Assembly (NCBI RefSeq): GCF_019703515.2
Contig: NC_059351.1
Location: 19,956,001 to 20,020,000 of the forward strand
Source of the DNA: Myxocyprinus asiaticus
Taxonomy: Eukaryota; Chordata; Actinopteri; Cypriniformes; Catostomidae
DNA length: 64,000 nt
Reading direction: 5' to 3'
In this document: positions 1-10,138 of the stretch, piece by piece
Layout of the letters: every line of letters begins with the position of its first letter
How positions within the stretch are numbered: the first letter of the stretch is position 1
Translations under genes and position numbers: made by a program
Notes under the pieces: model-generated
What the model was told of the DNA's origin: nothing
What the model saw: only the letters and a program-made list of their open reading frames with translations
Database searches by the model: none

Positions 1-248
1 AGTCATTATAGGGCCAGGATGAGGAAAACACTGAAGAAGAAAAAAAAGAATAATACTTTTACCCAAAGGACAATCTAAATACATCTCGAAACACCTAAAA
101 TAATCACATAGCACCCTCATATTGCCGATAGTCTTCTATATCTGGCTAAACACGCTTCAGTCACATACTTATACAAGGATGAATACAATAACTTAAGACA
201 AAGTTTTGTTTTGTTAATATTTCCATAAACAGATTTTTTTGCCTTTAA

Positions 249-595
249 AGGAATAGTTCAATGAAATCCAATGAAAATTCTGTCATTACTTTAACCTAAT
301 GTTCCACTAAACCTGTATGTCTTTCTTCTGTGGAACATAAAAGGGAAAGTTTTATAAAAGAGAAAAGACTGGAGTCATATGGAATATTTTATCCTGCCTT
401 TATGTGATTTTGGAGCTTCAAAGTTCTAGCCACCATTCACTTGCATTGTGAGGACCAACAGAGCTGAGATATCTTTCTAAAATTATCTTTTTATAAAAAA
501 AAATTCTGTTCTGCAGAAGAAAGAAATTAATACACATTTGGGATGGCATGACGGTGAGAAAATGAGGATAGAATTTTCATTTTTGATCTATTCTT
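249..595. mobile_element. TTAA-flanked MITE, ~350 bp
   Basis: The ends are inverted (AGGAATAGTTCA at the left, complemented by the text ending near 595) and TTAA lies directly outside both (245-248 and 596-599). TTAA target duplications are typical of piggyBac- and Kolobok-type elements. The same family recurs at 36944, 41711 and 56233. It has no coding capacity. Confidence 0.75.
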
Positions 596-612
596 TTAAG
601 TAGAAGACTACC

Positions 613-670
613 AGGGCCGGATCTATGGGGGTGCTGGGGTGGGCACGTGGCATCATGGCACTAACCATAA
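613..670. mobile_element. Fragment of a hAT-type end
   Basis: A CAGGGCCGGATCTATGGGG terminus resembles hAT ends elsewhere in the window (6414, 12185). No matching right end is found, because LINE sequence starts straight after it. Tentative. Confidence 0.3.
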
Positions 671-671
671 C

Positions 672-2475
672 CGTAATCAAATCAAAATCACTTTTATTGT
701 CACACAACCATATACACAAGTGCAGTAGAGTGTGAAATTCTTGGGTGCAGTTCCGAGCAACATAGTCGTGACAGTGATGAGACAATTTACAATAAACATC
801 AGATTTACAACACAATTTAAAATCTAATATACACATAATTACACACAACACAATATACAAATAATAACATACAATGTACAGTATACAATACACACAATAT
901 AGAATACACATTATACAATAAAAAAAGTATATATAGTGTATATATAGGATGTACAGTAGGTTGTATTGTACTGTATTGACATTCAGGGTGTCGGTTGATA
1001 GTAAGTCCTTAAGAGAGAATATAATATAATAATAATATAATTTATGACAGTCCGGTGTGAGATATAAGAGGAAGAGTAATAAAGTGCAGTGCTGATGTAT
1101 TTTGATCGTGGGAGATCAAGAGTTCAAAAGTCTGATTGCTTGGGGGAAGAAGCTGTCATGAAGTCGGCTGGTGCGGGTCCTGTTGCTGCAATACCGCCTG
1201 CCTGATGGTAGCAGTGAGAACAGCCCATGGCTCGGGTGGCTGGAGTCTCTGATGATCCTCTGAGCTTTTTTCACACACTGACTGGTATATATGTCCTGGA
1301 GGGAGGGAAGCTCACCTCTGATGATGTGTCTGGCAGTTCGCACCACCCTTTGCAGTGCTTTGTGTTTGGGGGCGGTGCTATTGCCGTACCAGGCGGGGAT
1401 GCAGCCAGTCAGGATGCTCTCTACAGTGCAGGTGTAGAACCGTGTGAGGATGTGGCGGTTCATTCCAAACTTCCTCAGCCGTCTCAGGAAGAAGAGGCAC
1501 TGATGAGCCTTCTTCACAATGGCTTCAGTGTGGATGGACCATGTTAGTTCCTCAGTGATGTGGACACCCAGGAACTTGAAGCTGCTGTCTCTCTCCACTG
1601 GTGCTCCATTGATGGTGATGGGACTGTGTTCTCTATCTCTTCTCCTGAAGTCCACCACAAGCTCCTTTGTCTTACTGATGTTGAGGGAGAGGTTGTGCTC
1701 CTTACACCAGTGTGTCAGAGTGTGCACCTCCTCTCTGTAGGCTGTTTCATCATTGTCAGTGATCAGACCTACCACCGTCGTATCATCAGCAAACTTAATG
1801 ATGACATTGGAGCTGTGTGTTGCCACACAGTCATGTGTGTACAGGGAATACAGGAGTGGGCTGAGAACACAGCCCTGTGGGGCTCCAGTGTTGAGGGTTA
1901 GTGATGAGGAGATGTTGCTGCCTATTCTAACCACCTGGCATCTGCTTGACAGGAAGTCCAGGATCCAGCTGCACAGCGAGCTGTTTAAGCCCAGAGCCTG
2001 GATTTTCTCATCAAGCTTGGAGGGCACTATGGTGTTGAATGCTGAGCTGTAGTCTACAAACAGCATTCTCACATAAGTGTTCTTTTTTCCAGGTGGGAGA
2101 GAGCAGTGTGTATTGTAGATGCAATGGCATCATCAGTGGAGTGGTTGTTGTGGTAAGCAAACTGCAATTGGTCTAGTGAGGGAGGCAGCACAGAGCAGAT
2201 GTAATCTCTGATTAGTCTCTCAAAGCATTTGCTGATGATGGGGGTCAGAGCAACAGGACGCCAGTCATGTCATTTAATCAAGTTATTTTGGATTGCTTTG
2301 GAACAGGCACAATGGTGGACGTTTTAAAGCATGTGGGGACTACAGACAAAGAGAGGGAAAGGTTGAAAATGTCCGTAAAAACTTCAGCCAGTTGGTAACC
2401 AAAAAAGCTGGAGACACACTTGCGACACTCTTGCGCAACACCATCAAAAACATTGCCATGCACCACCCCCACACA
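672..2475 (-). mobile_element. 5'-truncated L2-type LINE, reverse strand
   Basis: The reverse strand carries reverse-transcriptase coding sequence followed by a 3' UTR that ends, read on the + strand, as AATCAAATCAAAATCACTTT near 672-691. This is a familiar 3' tail of fish L2-like LINEs. The 5' half (endonuclease and RT start) is missing, as is usual for LINE insertions. Positions about 840-960 are an A/T-rich, CA/TA-rich part of the 3' UTR. Confidence 0.85.
1116..2472 (-). pseudogene. LINE reverse transcriptase (L2-like), degraded
   Basis: Reverse-strand coding for the RT and C-terminal part of a non-LTR retrotransposon polyprotein. A 318-codon frame (2072-1116) shows RT motif A as [11 protein letters not shown], motif B as [16 protein letters not shown] and the catalytic motif C as KFADDTTV, followed by the thumb and C-terminal part. 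A second fragment (2472-2278) holds the upstream RT text, including [15 protein letters not shown]. The two are joined by a frameshifted stretch that still reads as RT when the frame is changed. The two motif C aspartates and the motif A aspartate remain, so decay is mainly from 5' truncation and frameshift. The clade (L2 rather than Rex1) is a judgement from family likeness. Confidence 0.85.
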
Positions 2476-2514
2476 TCACACCCAATACTTCCCAAGATCT
2501 CCTTTAACTGTGTG

Positions 2515-2847
2515 GCTGTTCACATAAGATGCATTCTTTTGTACTCAAAACAGCATGGAGCACAACGCAATAGTGAACACACAGGTCTCGAGATGCATTT
2601 TAAAACATTGAACCACTTTCAACATGACGCACCATCTTAAAAATTCAACTTTCACGATGCAAGAAAAAGCAGCGAAACGCAGGTCTCCAGACGTATTTTA
2701 AAACATTGAACCACTTTTGACATGATGCACAGTATTAAAAATGCAACACTCACGACGCGAGAAAAAATCAGCAAGACGTGACACAATGACTAAAGATGTA
2801 ATAACGCAGACGTAAAGCAAGAAAAGAAAGCGTCCTATGTGAACAGC
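2515..2847. mobile_element. TIR element with internal ~105-bp tandem duplication
   Basis: The left end GGCTGTTCACATAAGATGC is matched in inverted form by the right end (GCGTCCTATGTGAACAGC). Inside are two direct copies of a ~105-bp unit (about 2583-2685 and 2686-2790), each with TTTTAAAACATTGAACCACTT. No clear target duplication was found. It abuts the 5' break of the L2-type LINE. Confidence 0.55.
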
Positions 2848-4567
2848 TCCAAAGTAAACTATAATGGCATCCTTTCAATAACATTTGAGTTTTCATATTT
2901 CTCTATAAACATATTTCTTGAATTGTTGTCTTATTACTGCTTGTACTTAATTAATTTGATATTTTCCACTCTAAATCTGTGGGACTCTGCTCTGCTCATG
3001 CAGCTTTCCTCAGACAGCTGCGCCGGCCATCTGGATTTGTACGTGAGGTAAACTTCACTTCCACCCGTCGGGGGTAGGGGGAGGCTGAGAGAGAGACTGA
3101 GCCAAGATTAGGCTACAGTTCATTATCCTTAACAAATATACAGTTTATCTTACTACCAATACCAAACGTTAGAATTTCGAATATTATAGAGGCAAGTTTC
3201 ATCGTTTAACTTGCCTGTAGTTGTCTCTGTGTCCATTATAAACTGAATGTAACACCAGGTGCTGGCGGTGTATTTTTCCTCTAGAAATGCTCTGAGATCA
3301 AACAGAGTCTGCCTATGTCTGTGTAAATGCAAATAATTACCGGGATTTAAGAATAAAAAAATAAATAAATAAAGAGTATGAACACAGAAAGACGTACATC
3401 CCTCAGGAAAAGATGTGGTGGGATTCCCGCCGATATACATCTACAGTAATTTGCTGTATTTAGTTACTGTTTGTTACTGTATTAGATAAAAAGTTATTTA
3501 CTGTTATTAATGAGTAACATCACAGAAATTACTCATGATGCAATGCATATTACAGTTAAATACTGTATGATTATATTATAGTAATTTACTAGTCATTTTA
3601 CAGTTATTTACCATATAAACTACAGTTAGGGTTAACAGATTTTAACAGCATTAAATTACACACTTCATCTTCATCAACTAGAATACATTTTTTAAAGCAT
3701 TTTTTCTTTAATACCCTCCTAGGTGACAGAAAAGTTCCCTTATTTCAGAATCACACATAAAATCCTACTGATCGTTTATCAGATTATTTTAATTTCCTTT
3801 TCCTGTTCTTGACCTCATTAGACACAGAACCTCGTAGTTTCAGGACGGTGAGGTTGGGTCTCGGTTGAGGGTATGAACATGGTGACAGAAAATAAATTAA
3901 ACGGTAACTGGGGTTGAAGATTCAATCTTCTAATGGATAATGTCTGTATGGCATTCTTGAAGAGGGCACTCAACCTTAAATTGTTCCAGTAGCACAGAAA
4001 AGCTCACTAGCAGCCCTAGTAGACTTAAGGAATACAATTTAAATTGTTATTTAGACTTGGGCAGCTGCAGCGTAACACATTTCAAAATACAAAATCAAGT
4101 TTGTCGTTGTTGATGAATTACAAGTTCACACTAGTGATGTTGTTTATTGTCTGTGTTACACTTTCATGCGAAAAAGAGACTGACATAATGACCAGTGAAA
4201 CATTTCCACAGGGGTATATGGATTGAGATGACAAAATATGCTTGGATTTTTCAATAATAATGAATAATAAATAATGAATGGTCAGACCAATATGAGGTTG
4301 AATTCAGACGAAATGTCCATTTTAGATTAACTACACCTTAAAGATAATTCCAAGTATAATCCAACAGTATAACTCTTCATACTGTATATCTTGACAGTAA
4401 GTAATTGTTGAAAAGTGGATTTTGACTCTGTAAAATAGACATTTTAATGTCTTCATAGTGTTTCATAGGTGATACATGAAGTTTGTTGAGTAGGTCAAAT
4501 GAGGACTAGTGCAGCAACTTTATAGCAACTAGATAGGTAAAATTCGTCAAGAGAGAGAAAGCAACTT
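2848..4567. other. No gene seen; ACTGTAA-rich repeat inside
   Basis: No convincing coding sequence. Positions 3441-3660 are rich in the motif TTACTGTA / TTTACAG, a known style of fish dispersed repeat, and resemble 13360-13660. The rest is A/T-rich with no structure I could support. Confidence 0.4.
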
Positions 4568-5765
4568 AAACTACATCTACATTAATCTGGATAAATTTGA
4601 AAATGCATTTCTCTACGTTTTGGCCTTCTGTCCACAACGGAGCTTTTCGAAAAACGGAGCTATAATAATGAATAAATTTATATAATTTATGAATAACTTA
4701 AAAAAAAAAAAAAAAAAAAAAAAAAAGTAGTATTCTTGTTGTAGTGTGGACTGGGAAAATGGCAATATTTGAAAATTATTACGTTTTGTTGTCCATTCGA
4801 TCCAAAACAATCAAGATGTTGTAGTGGCGTTGTTGTGCCTGCTATAGACTTTGATAGCATGTTAAAGAAAAACATAACTCTGTACTGTTACGTCTGAATA
4901 CGTAGATTGTTGTGTTTCTTCTCTCTGTGTTTTGTCTCTCTCTTTCTCTCTCCCTCTCTCTAGGTGCCTGTGTGATTTGATTATCCACCTCCCAGTTCAG
5001 GAGCTCCTCCCCCTAATTATCACCTGTCTCCTGTGACTGGCTGAACAACACAGATACCTGGATTTGGAGGGAGTTAAAAGGAAGAACAAAGAAGCTGCAA
5101 GAGAGTTGTTGTTAGGGTAATAGTTGAGAGCTGTTGTTGTATAGGGAAGTATCCCTTTGTTGTTGTAAAACCCAAGTTGTTCAAAACTTGTTGATAGCCT
5201 GTTGTGAATTGTTTAAAAGTGAATTACAAAACCTGTGGATTTCAGTGTTTGTTGTCATTCACAGACTTTTGTTTCTTTAGTTTGTACATTTTGTAAATAA
5301 TTTTCACATCTTTAATTTGGGAAGCAGTAGGTAGGAGGTGCTATTTTTTTTAATTTTTTTTTGTTGTTACCAAACATTTCCTCTGTTTTGGTTAGACAGG
5401 GAGTAAGGTAAGAAATTGTTTTTCTGTATATTCTTTCATTTGCAGGTTTGTTAAATACTCTAGGGTCTTGTCTTTAGTTTGTTTTTCTTTTGTTTGTTAT
5501 TTTGGCGCTGCTCCCTCCTGAAGAATTTTTGTGCTTCCTACAATAAAAATTGTAAAAGGGTTTACATTTTTGTCTGGTTTTGAAGATATTTTGAAACTTT
5601 GTTGCGGCCTCACCCTAGACAGGGTCGTAACAGTACAAGATTTTTCAGATGTTTTATTGTGGATGAGCAATTTTTGGAAAACGTTCATAAATGGCAGTTT
5701 GGACAGAGAGCATTTTAAAACAAAAACAGTTTTAAAATTTAACTGGATTAATGTGGACGTAGTCA
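4568..5765. mobile_element. MITE-like element split by a solo LTR
   Basis: The left arm (CTACATCTACATTAATCTGG near 4570) is matched in inverted form by the right arm ending near 5765 (GGATTAATGTGGACGTAG). Between the arms lies a 747-bp LTR insertion. A long A-run (about 4700-4728) sits in the left arm. No coding capacity. Confidence 0.6.
4886..5632 (+). mobile_element. Solo LTR with exact 4-bp TSD
   Basis: A 747-bp segment starts TGTTACG and ends CGTAACA, the short inverted TG...CA termini of an LTR. It is flanked by a direct GTAC repeat (4882-4885 and 5633-5636). A polyadenylation signal AATAAA (5542-5547) lies in the expected 3' third, giving + orientation. A TC-rich tract is at about 4920-4965. 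No internal gag-pol or second LTR is present, so this is a solo LTR left by LTR-LTR recombination. A Gypsy-type source is likely from the termini and TSD size but not proven. Confidence 0.85.
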
Positions 5766-5937
5766 AGTATAATTATTAATTGAAAGTTTTCATCAACTTT
5801 TGTTTCTGAAAATCCCCAAAATATTTAAATACTGCTGTTTAGCACTGTTTCGAATCAGTAAGACAAATGATGGTGTTTGTTAAATATTATTTTTTTAAAG
5901 TTTATTTTATTTTTTCTTGTAAACATTTGTGTGTTAA

Positions 5938-7560
5938 AGGAATATTCCAGGTTCAATAGAAGTTAAGCTCCATCGACAGCATTTGTGGTATAATATTGAT
6001 TACCACAAAAATGAATTTTGACTTGAGTTACAGTGAGGCACTTACAATGGAAGTGAATGGGGGCCAATTTTTGAACGTTAAAATACTCACTTTTTTAAAA
6101 GTATAGCCACAAGACATAAACAATATGCGTGTTAATTTAAGTATAATAAAATCAATTATTAGACTCTGTGTTAAGATATATCCAATTTTTCAACTTCATT
6201 GCCATGATGATGTAATGTCAACAAACCCTAAAACAACTGTAAAAATTACAATTTAAATAACTTTACAACTCAAATAATACTTGAATTAACATGCCTTAAA
6301 ACCCTCCAAAAATTGGCCTATTGTAAGTGCCTCACTGTAACCTCGATTTTTGCTTTTTGTTAATGAAAAGGAGGTACGAGTCAACATTATGCCATAAATG
6401 CTGTCGACTGAGCCAGGGCCAGATGAACCATTTGGGCAATGGGGCACGTGCCCAGGGGCACCACGCGACAGCATTTGTAAAATTGTTTACGGTCCGTTTT
6501 TAATTTAATGGTTTAAAAGTTTAATTTAAAAGTTTTTCAGTATCATTAATCAGGTGTAAATTATTATGCAGAGGTCCGGACTGCTACCAAAACAGCGCGT
6601 AGATGGCGCTGTCATGTGGTACATATTCCTTTTGTCAGCGCTGGAAAGGATGAGCAAATCACAGTAATTTATTAATGGACGAAGATTTAAAAAATGCTTT
6701 TATGGATACTGCTGAGGTGGATTTACATTCACAGGTATGAATCTTTGCAATTTCAAAATTTTTATTAAATAATGACTATCCAGTGTAAAAATGTCTTCAA
6801 TAAGATATAAAACGCTGTAAGATATTATTGGCGAAACAGTGCATAGATGGTGCTGTCACATAGGATGAACCAATCACAGTCGTTTATTCTTACTGGATGA
6901 GGATTTAATAAATGCTTTTATAGATACTACTAAAGTAGATTTACATTCACAGGCATGAATACTTTAAATACTCAGTTTTTATTAAAAATAACTATCCTGT
7001 GTAAAAATGTCTCAAAATAGATATATAACGTTCTTAGATTTAAATTCAGATGAATGGAGGATTCGATTTAATGAGCCATTGAGCATCCCCTGCATGAATT
7101 AAACTTTGTGTCTCATATGACGCAGTGGCTGACGACATTTACAATTTCAGTCTGTTCCACACACAGTGTACGAATTTAGAAAACAAAGAATATAACATGA
7201 GTCATATGGAGTTTGGTATGATGTGAGTAAATTATGTTAGAATCTGTGGTGAGCAATCCCTGTTAATATTTGATTGTGTACTTCGTTCATATCTTATCCT
7301 GGAAAAGATGGTAAGTACTGTTATAGGATATTATTTTTATCTAATAGTAGTATATTAGTATCTACAAAAGTGTTTAAGACTCCATACTAGCAGTGCGTTC
7401 CTCTGAAAATTGTTTATACTCCATGTTTCTATATCAGAGCAGGAGTTATTGAGTTAAACTATTTTTATTGTGTATGTCATAAATGCATGCCCAGGGGCAC
7501 ACAGGAGACTTATTCCAGCCCTGGATTGAGTTTAACTTGTACTGAAACTGGAATATTCCT
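5938..7560. mobile_element. TTAA-flanked palindromic MITE, split by a hAT element
   Basis: The ends are inverted (AGGAATATTCCAGGTTCAAT versus the complement of 7541-7560), with TTAA outside both (5934-5937 and 7561-7564). The arms pair over more than 100 bp; for example the text around 6040-6070 is the inverted complement of that around 6310-6350. Without the nested hAT insertion it would be about 505 bp. A second copy lies at 59536-60129. Confidence 0.8.
6414..7523. mobile_element. hAT-type non-autonomous element, 1.1 kb
   Basis: It starts CAGGGCCAGATGAACC and ends CCAGCCCTG, short hAT-like inverted termini, and interrupts the 5938-7560 MITE. Flanking 8-mers GACTGAGC (6406-6413) and GATTGAGT (7524-7531) are a decayed target duplication with two mismatches. 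Both ends also share the subterminal text GCCCAGGGGCAC. Inside are two direct copies of a ~220-240-bp segment (from about 6590 and 6832), each with a short open stretch ending TTTACATTCACAGG. No transposase is recognisable. Confidence 0.7.
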
Positions 7561-7570
7561 TTAAGTAAGG

Positions 7571-7690
7571 AATAATTGATGATGGACCGTTGAATTATTG
7601 AAAAATAATGCACACACGTGGTGGTTATGCGGTCATGACGCGCAGCAGAGTGTGCATTATTTTTCAATAATTCAATGGGCCGGAGTCAAT
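7571..7690. repeat. Near-perfect palindromic hairpin, ~120 bp
   Basis: The left arm (GGAATAATTGA, then TTGAATTATTGAAAAATAAT and GCACAC) is the inverted complement of the right arm (GTGTGC, ATTATTTTTCAATAATTCAA, TCAATTATTCC). A loop of about 30 bp separates the long inner arms. It is a small hairpin MITE or a subterminal piece of the larger repeat that follows. Confidence 0.65.
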
Positions 7691-8084
7691 TATTCCACTT
7701 ATACCACGGTTACCACACCTTAATACATCGTTCAGGGTTTTATCTCAAGAAGATTTTCTGGTTTTCATCCCTAAAACACTCTTGTGAGTGAAACTACTTT
7801 CTTCCGTCATAGACTCAGCATCTTGCTTTGATACAGTCAGAACCTTCGTTGCTAGTTCGAAAACAAAACTTTAGAACTAGCAATGGAGGATAGCGAGGCT
7901 TGCGCTGCTTTACTCGAGGACTTACTGAAGTTATGAGGTAGTGCGTTTGTGCATGTGTGTGTCAGTTTGTGTGTGCATTTGTTTTTGAGGGATCGAAAGA
8001 GAGAAACTCAGAAACTGAGAGAGATTGCTTTTTGGATTACCTTTTTTGTGGCAGAAGTAACATCGCTTCAAAATTGCCATCTCC

Positions 8085-8949
8085 TGTGTACGGCTCTCTT
8101 CAGGTCCCACCTCAGATTTTCTATAGAATTCAGGTCTGGGCTCTGGCTGTGCCATTCCAAAACATGAATCTTTGTTTTGCTGAAGCCATTCTTTTGTTAA
8201 TTTTGATGTGTGCATTGGATCATTGTCATGCTGAAAGGTGAAAGATCTCTTCATTTTCAGCTTTCTAGCAGATGCCAGAAGGTTCTGTGCCAAAGTTGAC
8301 TGGTACTTGGAGCTAATGATGATTCCCTCCACCTCCACTAAAGCCCAGCTCCAGCTGAAGAAAAGCAGCCCCAAAGCATGATGCTGCCACCACCATGCTT
8401 CACCGTGGGTATGGTGTTCTTTTGCTGATGTGGTGTGTTGTTTTTGTGCCAAACATACCTTTTACAATTTTGGATAAAAAGTTCAATCTTGGTCTCATCA
8501 GACCATAACACATTTTTCCACATAGCTTTGGGAGACAGGATATAGGTTTTTGTGGGCTTGGATGTTTTTTGTTTTTTTTTTTGTCAGAAAATGCTTGCAT
8601 CTTGCCACCCTGCCCCATAGCCCAGACAGATGAAGAATACAGGATATAGTTGTCACATGTAGGGAGCAACCAGTACTTGCCAGAAAGAGCTGCAGCTACT
8701 TTAATGTTGCTGTAGGCCTCTTGACAGCCTCCTTGACCAGTTTTCTCTTTGTCTTCTCATCAATTTTGGAGGGATGTCCTGTTTTTGATAATGTCACTGT
8801 TGTGCCATACTTTCTCCACTTGTTGATGACTGTCTTAACTGTGTCCATGGTATATCTAATGCCTTGGAAAAAATTTTGTAGCCCTCACATGAATGATACC
8901 TTTCAACAATGAGATTCCGTTGATGCTTTGTAAGCTCCTTGTGGCCCAT
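8085..8949 (-). pseudogene. Tc1-type transposase, frameshifted
   Basis: A DDE transposase of the Tc1/mariner family, which cuts and pastes the element at TA sites. The start is the ATG at 8949 (MGHKELTKHQRNLIVERY, the start of the paired-type HTH). The catalytic core reads [11 protein letters not shown] (first Asp), [32 protein letters not shown] (second Asp) and PDLNSIENLRWDLKRAV (Glu), so all three catalytic residues can be seen. They lie in different frames: shifts occur near 8345 and 8160, and stops occur in the N-terminal half. About 30 codons of the C-terminus are missing. Non-functional. Confidence 0.85.
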
Positions 8950-9130
8950 GGCTCTTGTAGTAGCATGGAACCAAGAAGATGTCAGAAAAATCCTACAGAA
9001 CAGCTGAGATTTACTTGGAGTTAATAAGAATCACTTCAGGTGAAGACAGGTGTGTACTATTTCACATGAGCTTGATTATTGTTTGATTCTGAACACAGCC
9101 ACATACCCAATTATAAAAGGGTGTGCACAC

Positions 9131-9350
9131 TGTGATGAGGAGGAGGACGGGGCCGGGCCATGACTACACACGCCCGGCCCCCAATCGGGCTAATCTGCTG
9201 AGGAGAGGGATAAGTGAAGTGAATGCGGCAGTTTGGGAGAGAGAGAGCCACATGCAGCTGCCATGTGTGTTTGTTTGTTTATGTCTTTTAAGTTTTCATT
9301 AAACATTATTGCGTGGTTCGTCTGGTTCCCGCCTCCTCCTTTCCCAACCT
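9131..9350 (+). repeat. 5' LTR of the small LTR element
   Basis: Matches 9934-10130 closely, starting TGTGA(T/C)GAGGAGGAGG. It holds an ATTAAA polyadenylation-like signal (9298-9303) and ends just before the primer-binding site. The exact 3' boundary is uncertain because the 3' LTR has six extra bases (TCCTTA) at the equivalent place. Confidence 0.75.
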
Positions 9351-9368
9351 TGGTGCCGAAGCCCGGGA
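9351..9368 (+). other. Primer-binding site, tRNA-Phe type
   Basis: TGGTGCCGAAGCCCGGGA is complementary to the 3' end of vertebrate tRNA-Phe (…TCCCGGGTTTCGGCA plus CCA) with one mismatch (A to G at position 11). It lies right after the 5' LTR, where reverse transcription would be primed. Confidence 0.75.
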
Positions 9369-9933
9369 AGGAGGAGGGATGCGCTGTCGTGGAGTCCTCA
9401 CCACTACCAGCCAACCCAAAGGAGCAGCTGTGGCCGTCTGCCGGGGAATGGAGGAGCTGCTGCCGACTACCTGGACGCGGAGGAACGGCCACCATCCATG
9501 AGGGGAGGAGGGGCTCACTACCGGCTGCCTGGAGTGGTGGAGCCGCTGCCAGGGGCGGAGGAGTTCCCTACCGGCCAGCAAAATATGGAGGGGCATTCCA
9601 TCCACGAGGGGTCGGAGGACTTGCTCCGGTCCGCACGGGGAGGAGTGGCTGTCGTCCGCCAGAGGTTTGGGAGTGGCTGAGGGCTGGGCAACAGCGTATG
9701 TGGGTGCCGGCGAACCAGGTTATCCTTCTTTCTCCTCTCTCTCTCTCTCTCTCGCTGTCGCTCCGCTTTGCCTTTTCCCACTCTTTTTGTTTTTGTTTTT
9801 TTGTTTTTCCCTCCCCTTGTCCCCCTACCCAGCCCTAGAGAGGCGGGGAAAAGCCTGCCGGCAGGCGGGGCCAGAAGGGGGGGTGTGTACATCATGCCGG
9901 GGGTTCCCCGGCCTGAGGCAAAGGAGGGAGGAG

Positions 9934-10138
9934 TGTGACGAGGAGGAGGGCCGGGCCGTGACTACTCACGCCCGGCCCCCAATCGGGCTAATCAGCCAAG
10001 CAGTACGGGAGACAGAGAGCCACATGCAGCTGCCGTGTGTGTGTTTGTTTGTTTTTGTCTTTTAAGTTTTCATTAAACATTATTTTGATGGTTCAGCCGG
10101 CTCCCGCCTCCTCCTTTCCCATCCTTAACCTTGTTGCA
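9934..10138 (+). repeat. 3' LTR of the small LTR element
   Basis: Direct repeat of 9131-9350 with scattered substitutions, preceded by a purine tract. Its last bases, CCTTGTTGCA, resemble the LTR/primer-site junction CCTTGGTGCC at 9348-9357, so primer-site sequence may have been copied into the 3' end. Confidence 0.75.

Larger units (their letters stand above)
9131..10138 (+). mobile_element. Small GC-rich LTR retrotransposon without gag/pol (TRIM/LARD-like)
   Basis: Two ~205-225-bp direct repeats flank a ~580-bp GC-rich interior. The 5' LTR starts TGTGATGAGG (9131); the 3' LTR starts TGTGACGAGG (9934). Both contain ACACATGCAGCTGCC/ACATGCAGCTGCCGT text and TTTAAGTTTTCATTAAACAT. After the 5' LTR is a primer-binding site (9351-9368). 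Before the 3' LTR is a purine tract (AAAGGAGGGAGGAG, 9920-9933). The 5-bp repeat CACAC flanks the insertion (9126-9130 and 10139-10143). The interior has no gag, RT, integrase or protease motifs, so it would have needed another element's enzymes. The open frame at 9233-9838 is probably a by-product of high GC. Confidence 0.8.

Noticed and set aside
1227..2052. Forward-strand frames over the L2 LINE
   Set aside because: They are antisense shadows of the reverse-strand reverse transcriptase, which has the real motifs.
5000..5100. tRNA-like or SINE head in the LTR region
   Set aside because: No A and B box pair at proper spacing and no cloverleaf; the TG...CA ends and TSD explain the segment as an LTR.
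9233..9838. 201-codon open frame in the small LTR element, read as a gag gene
   Set aside because: The region is GC-rich, several frames are open at once on both strands, and the protein shows low-complexity Gly/Arg/Pro text with no gag motif.
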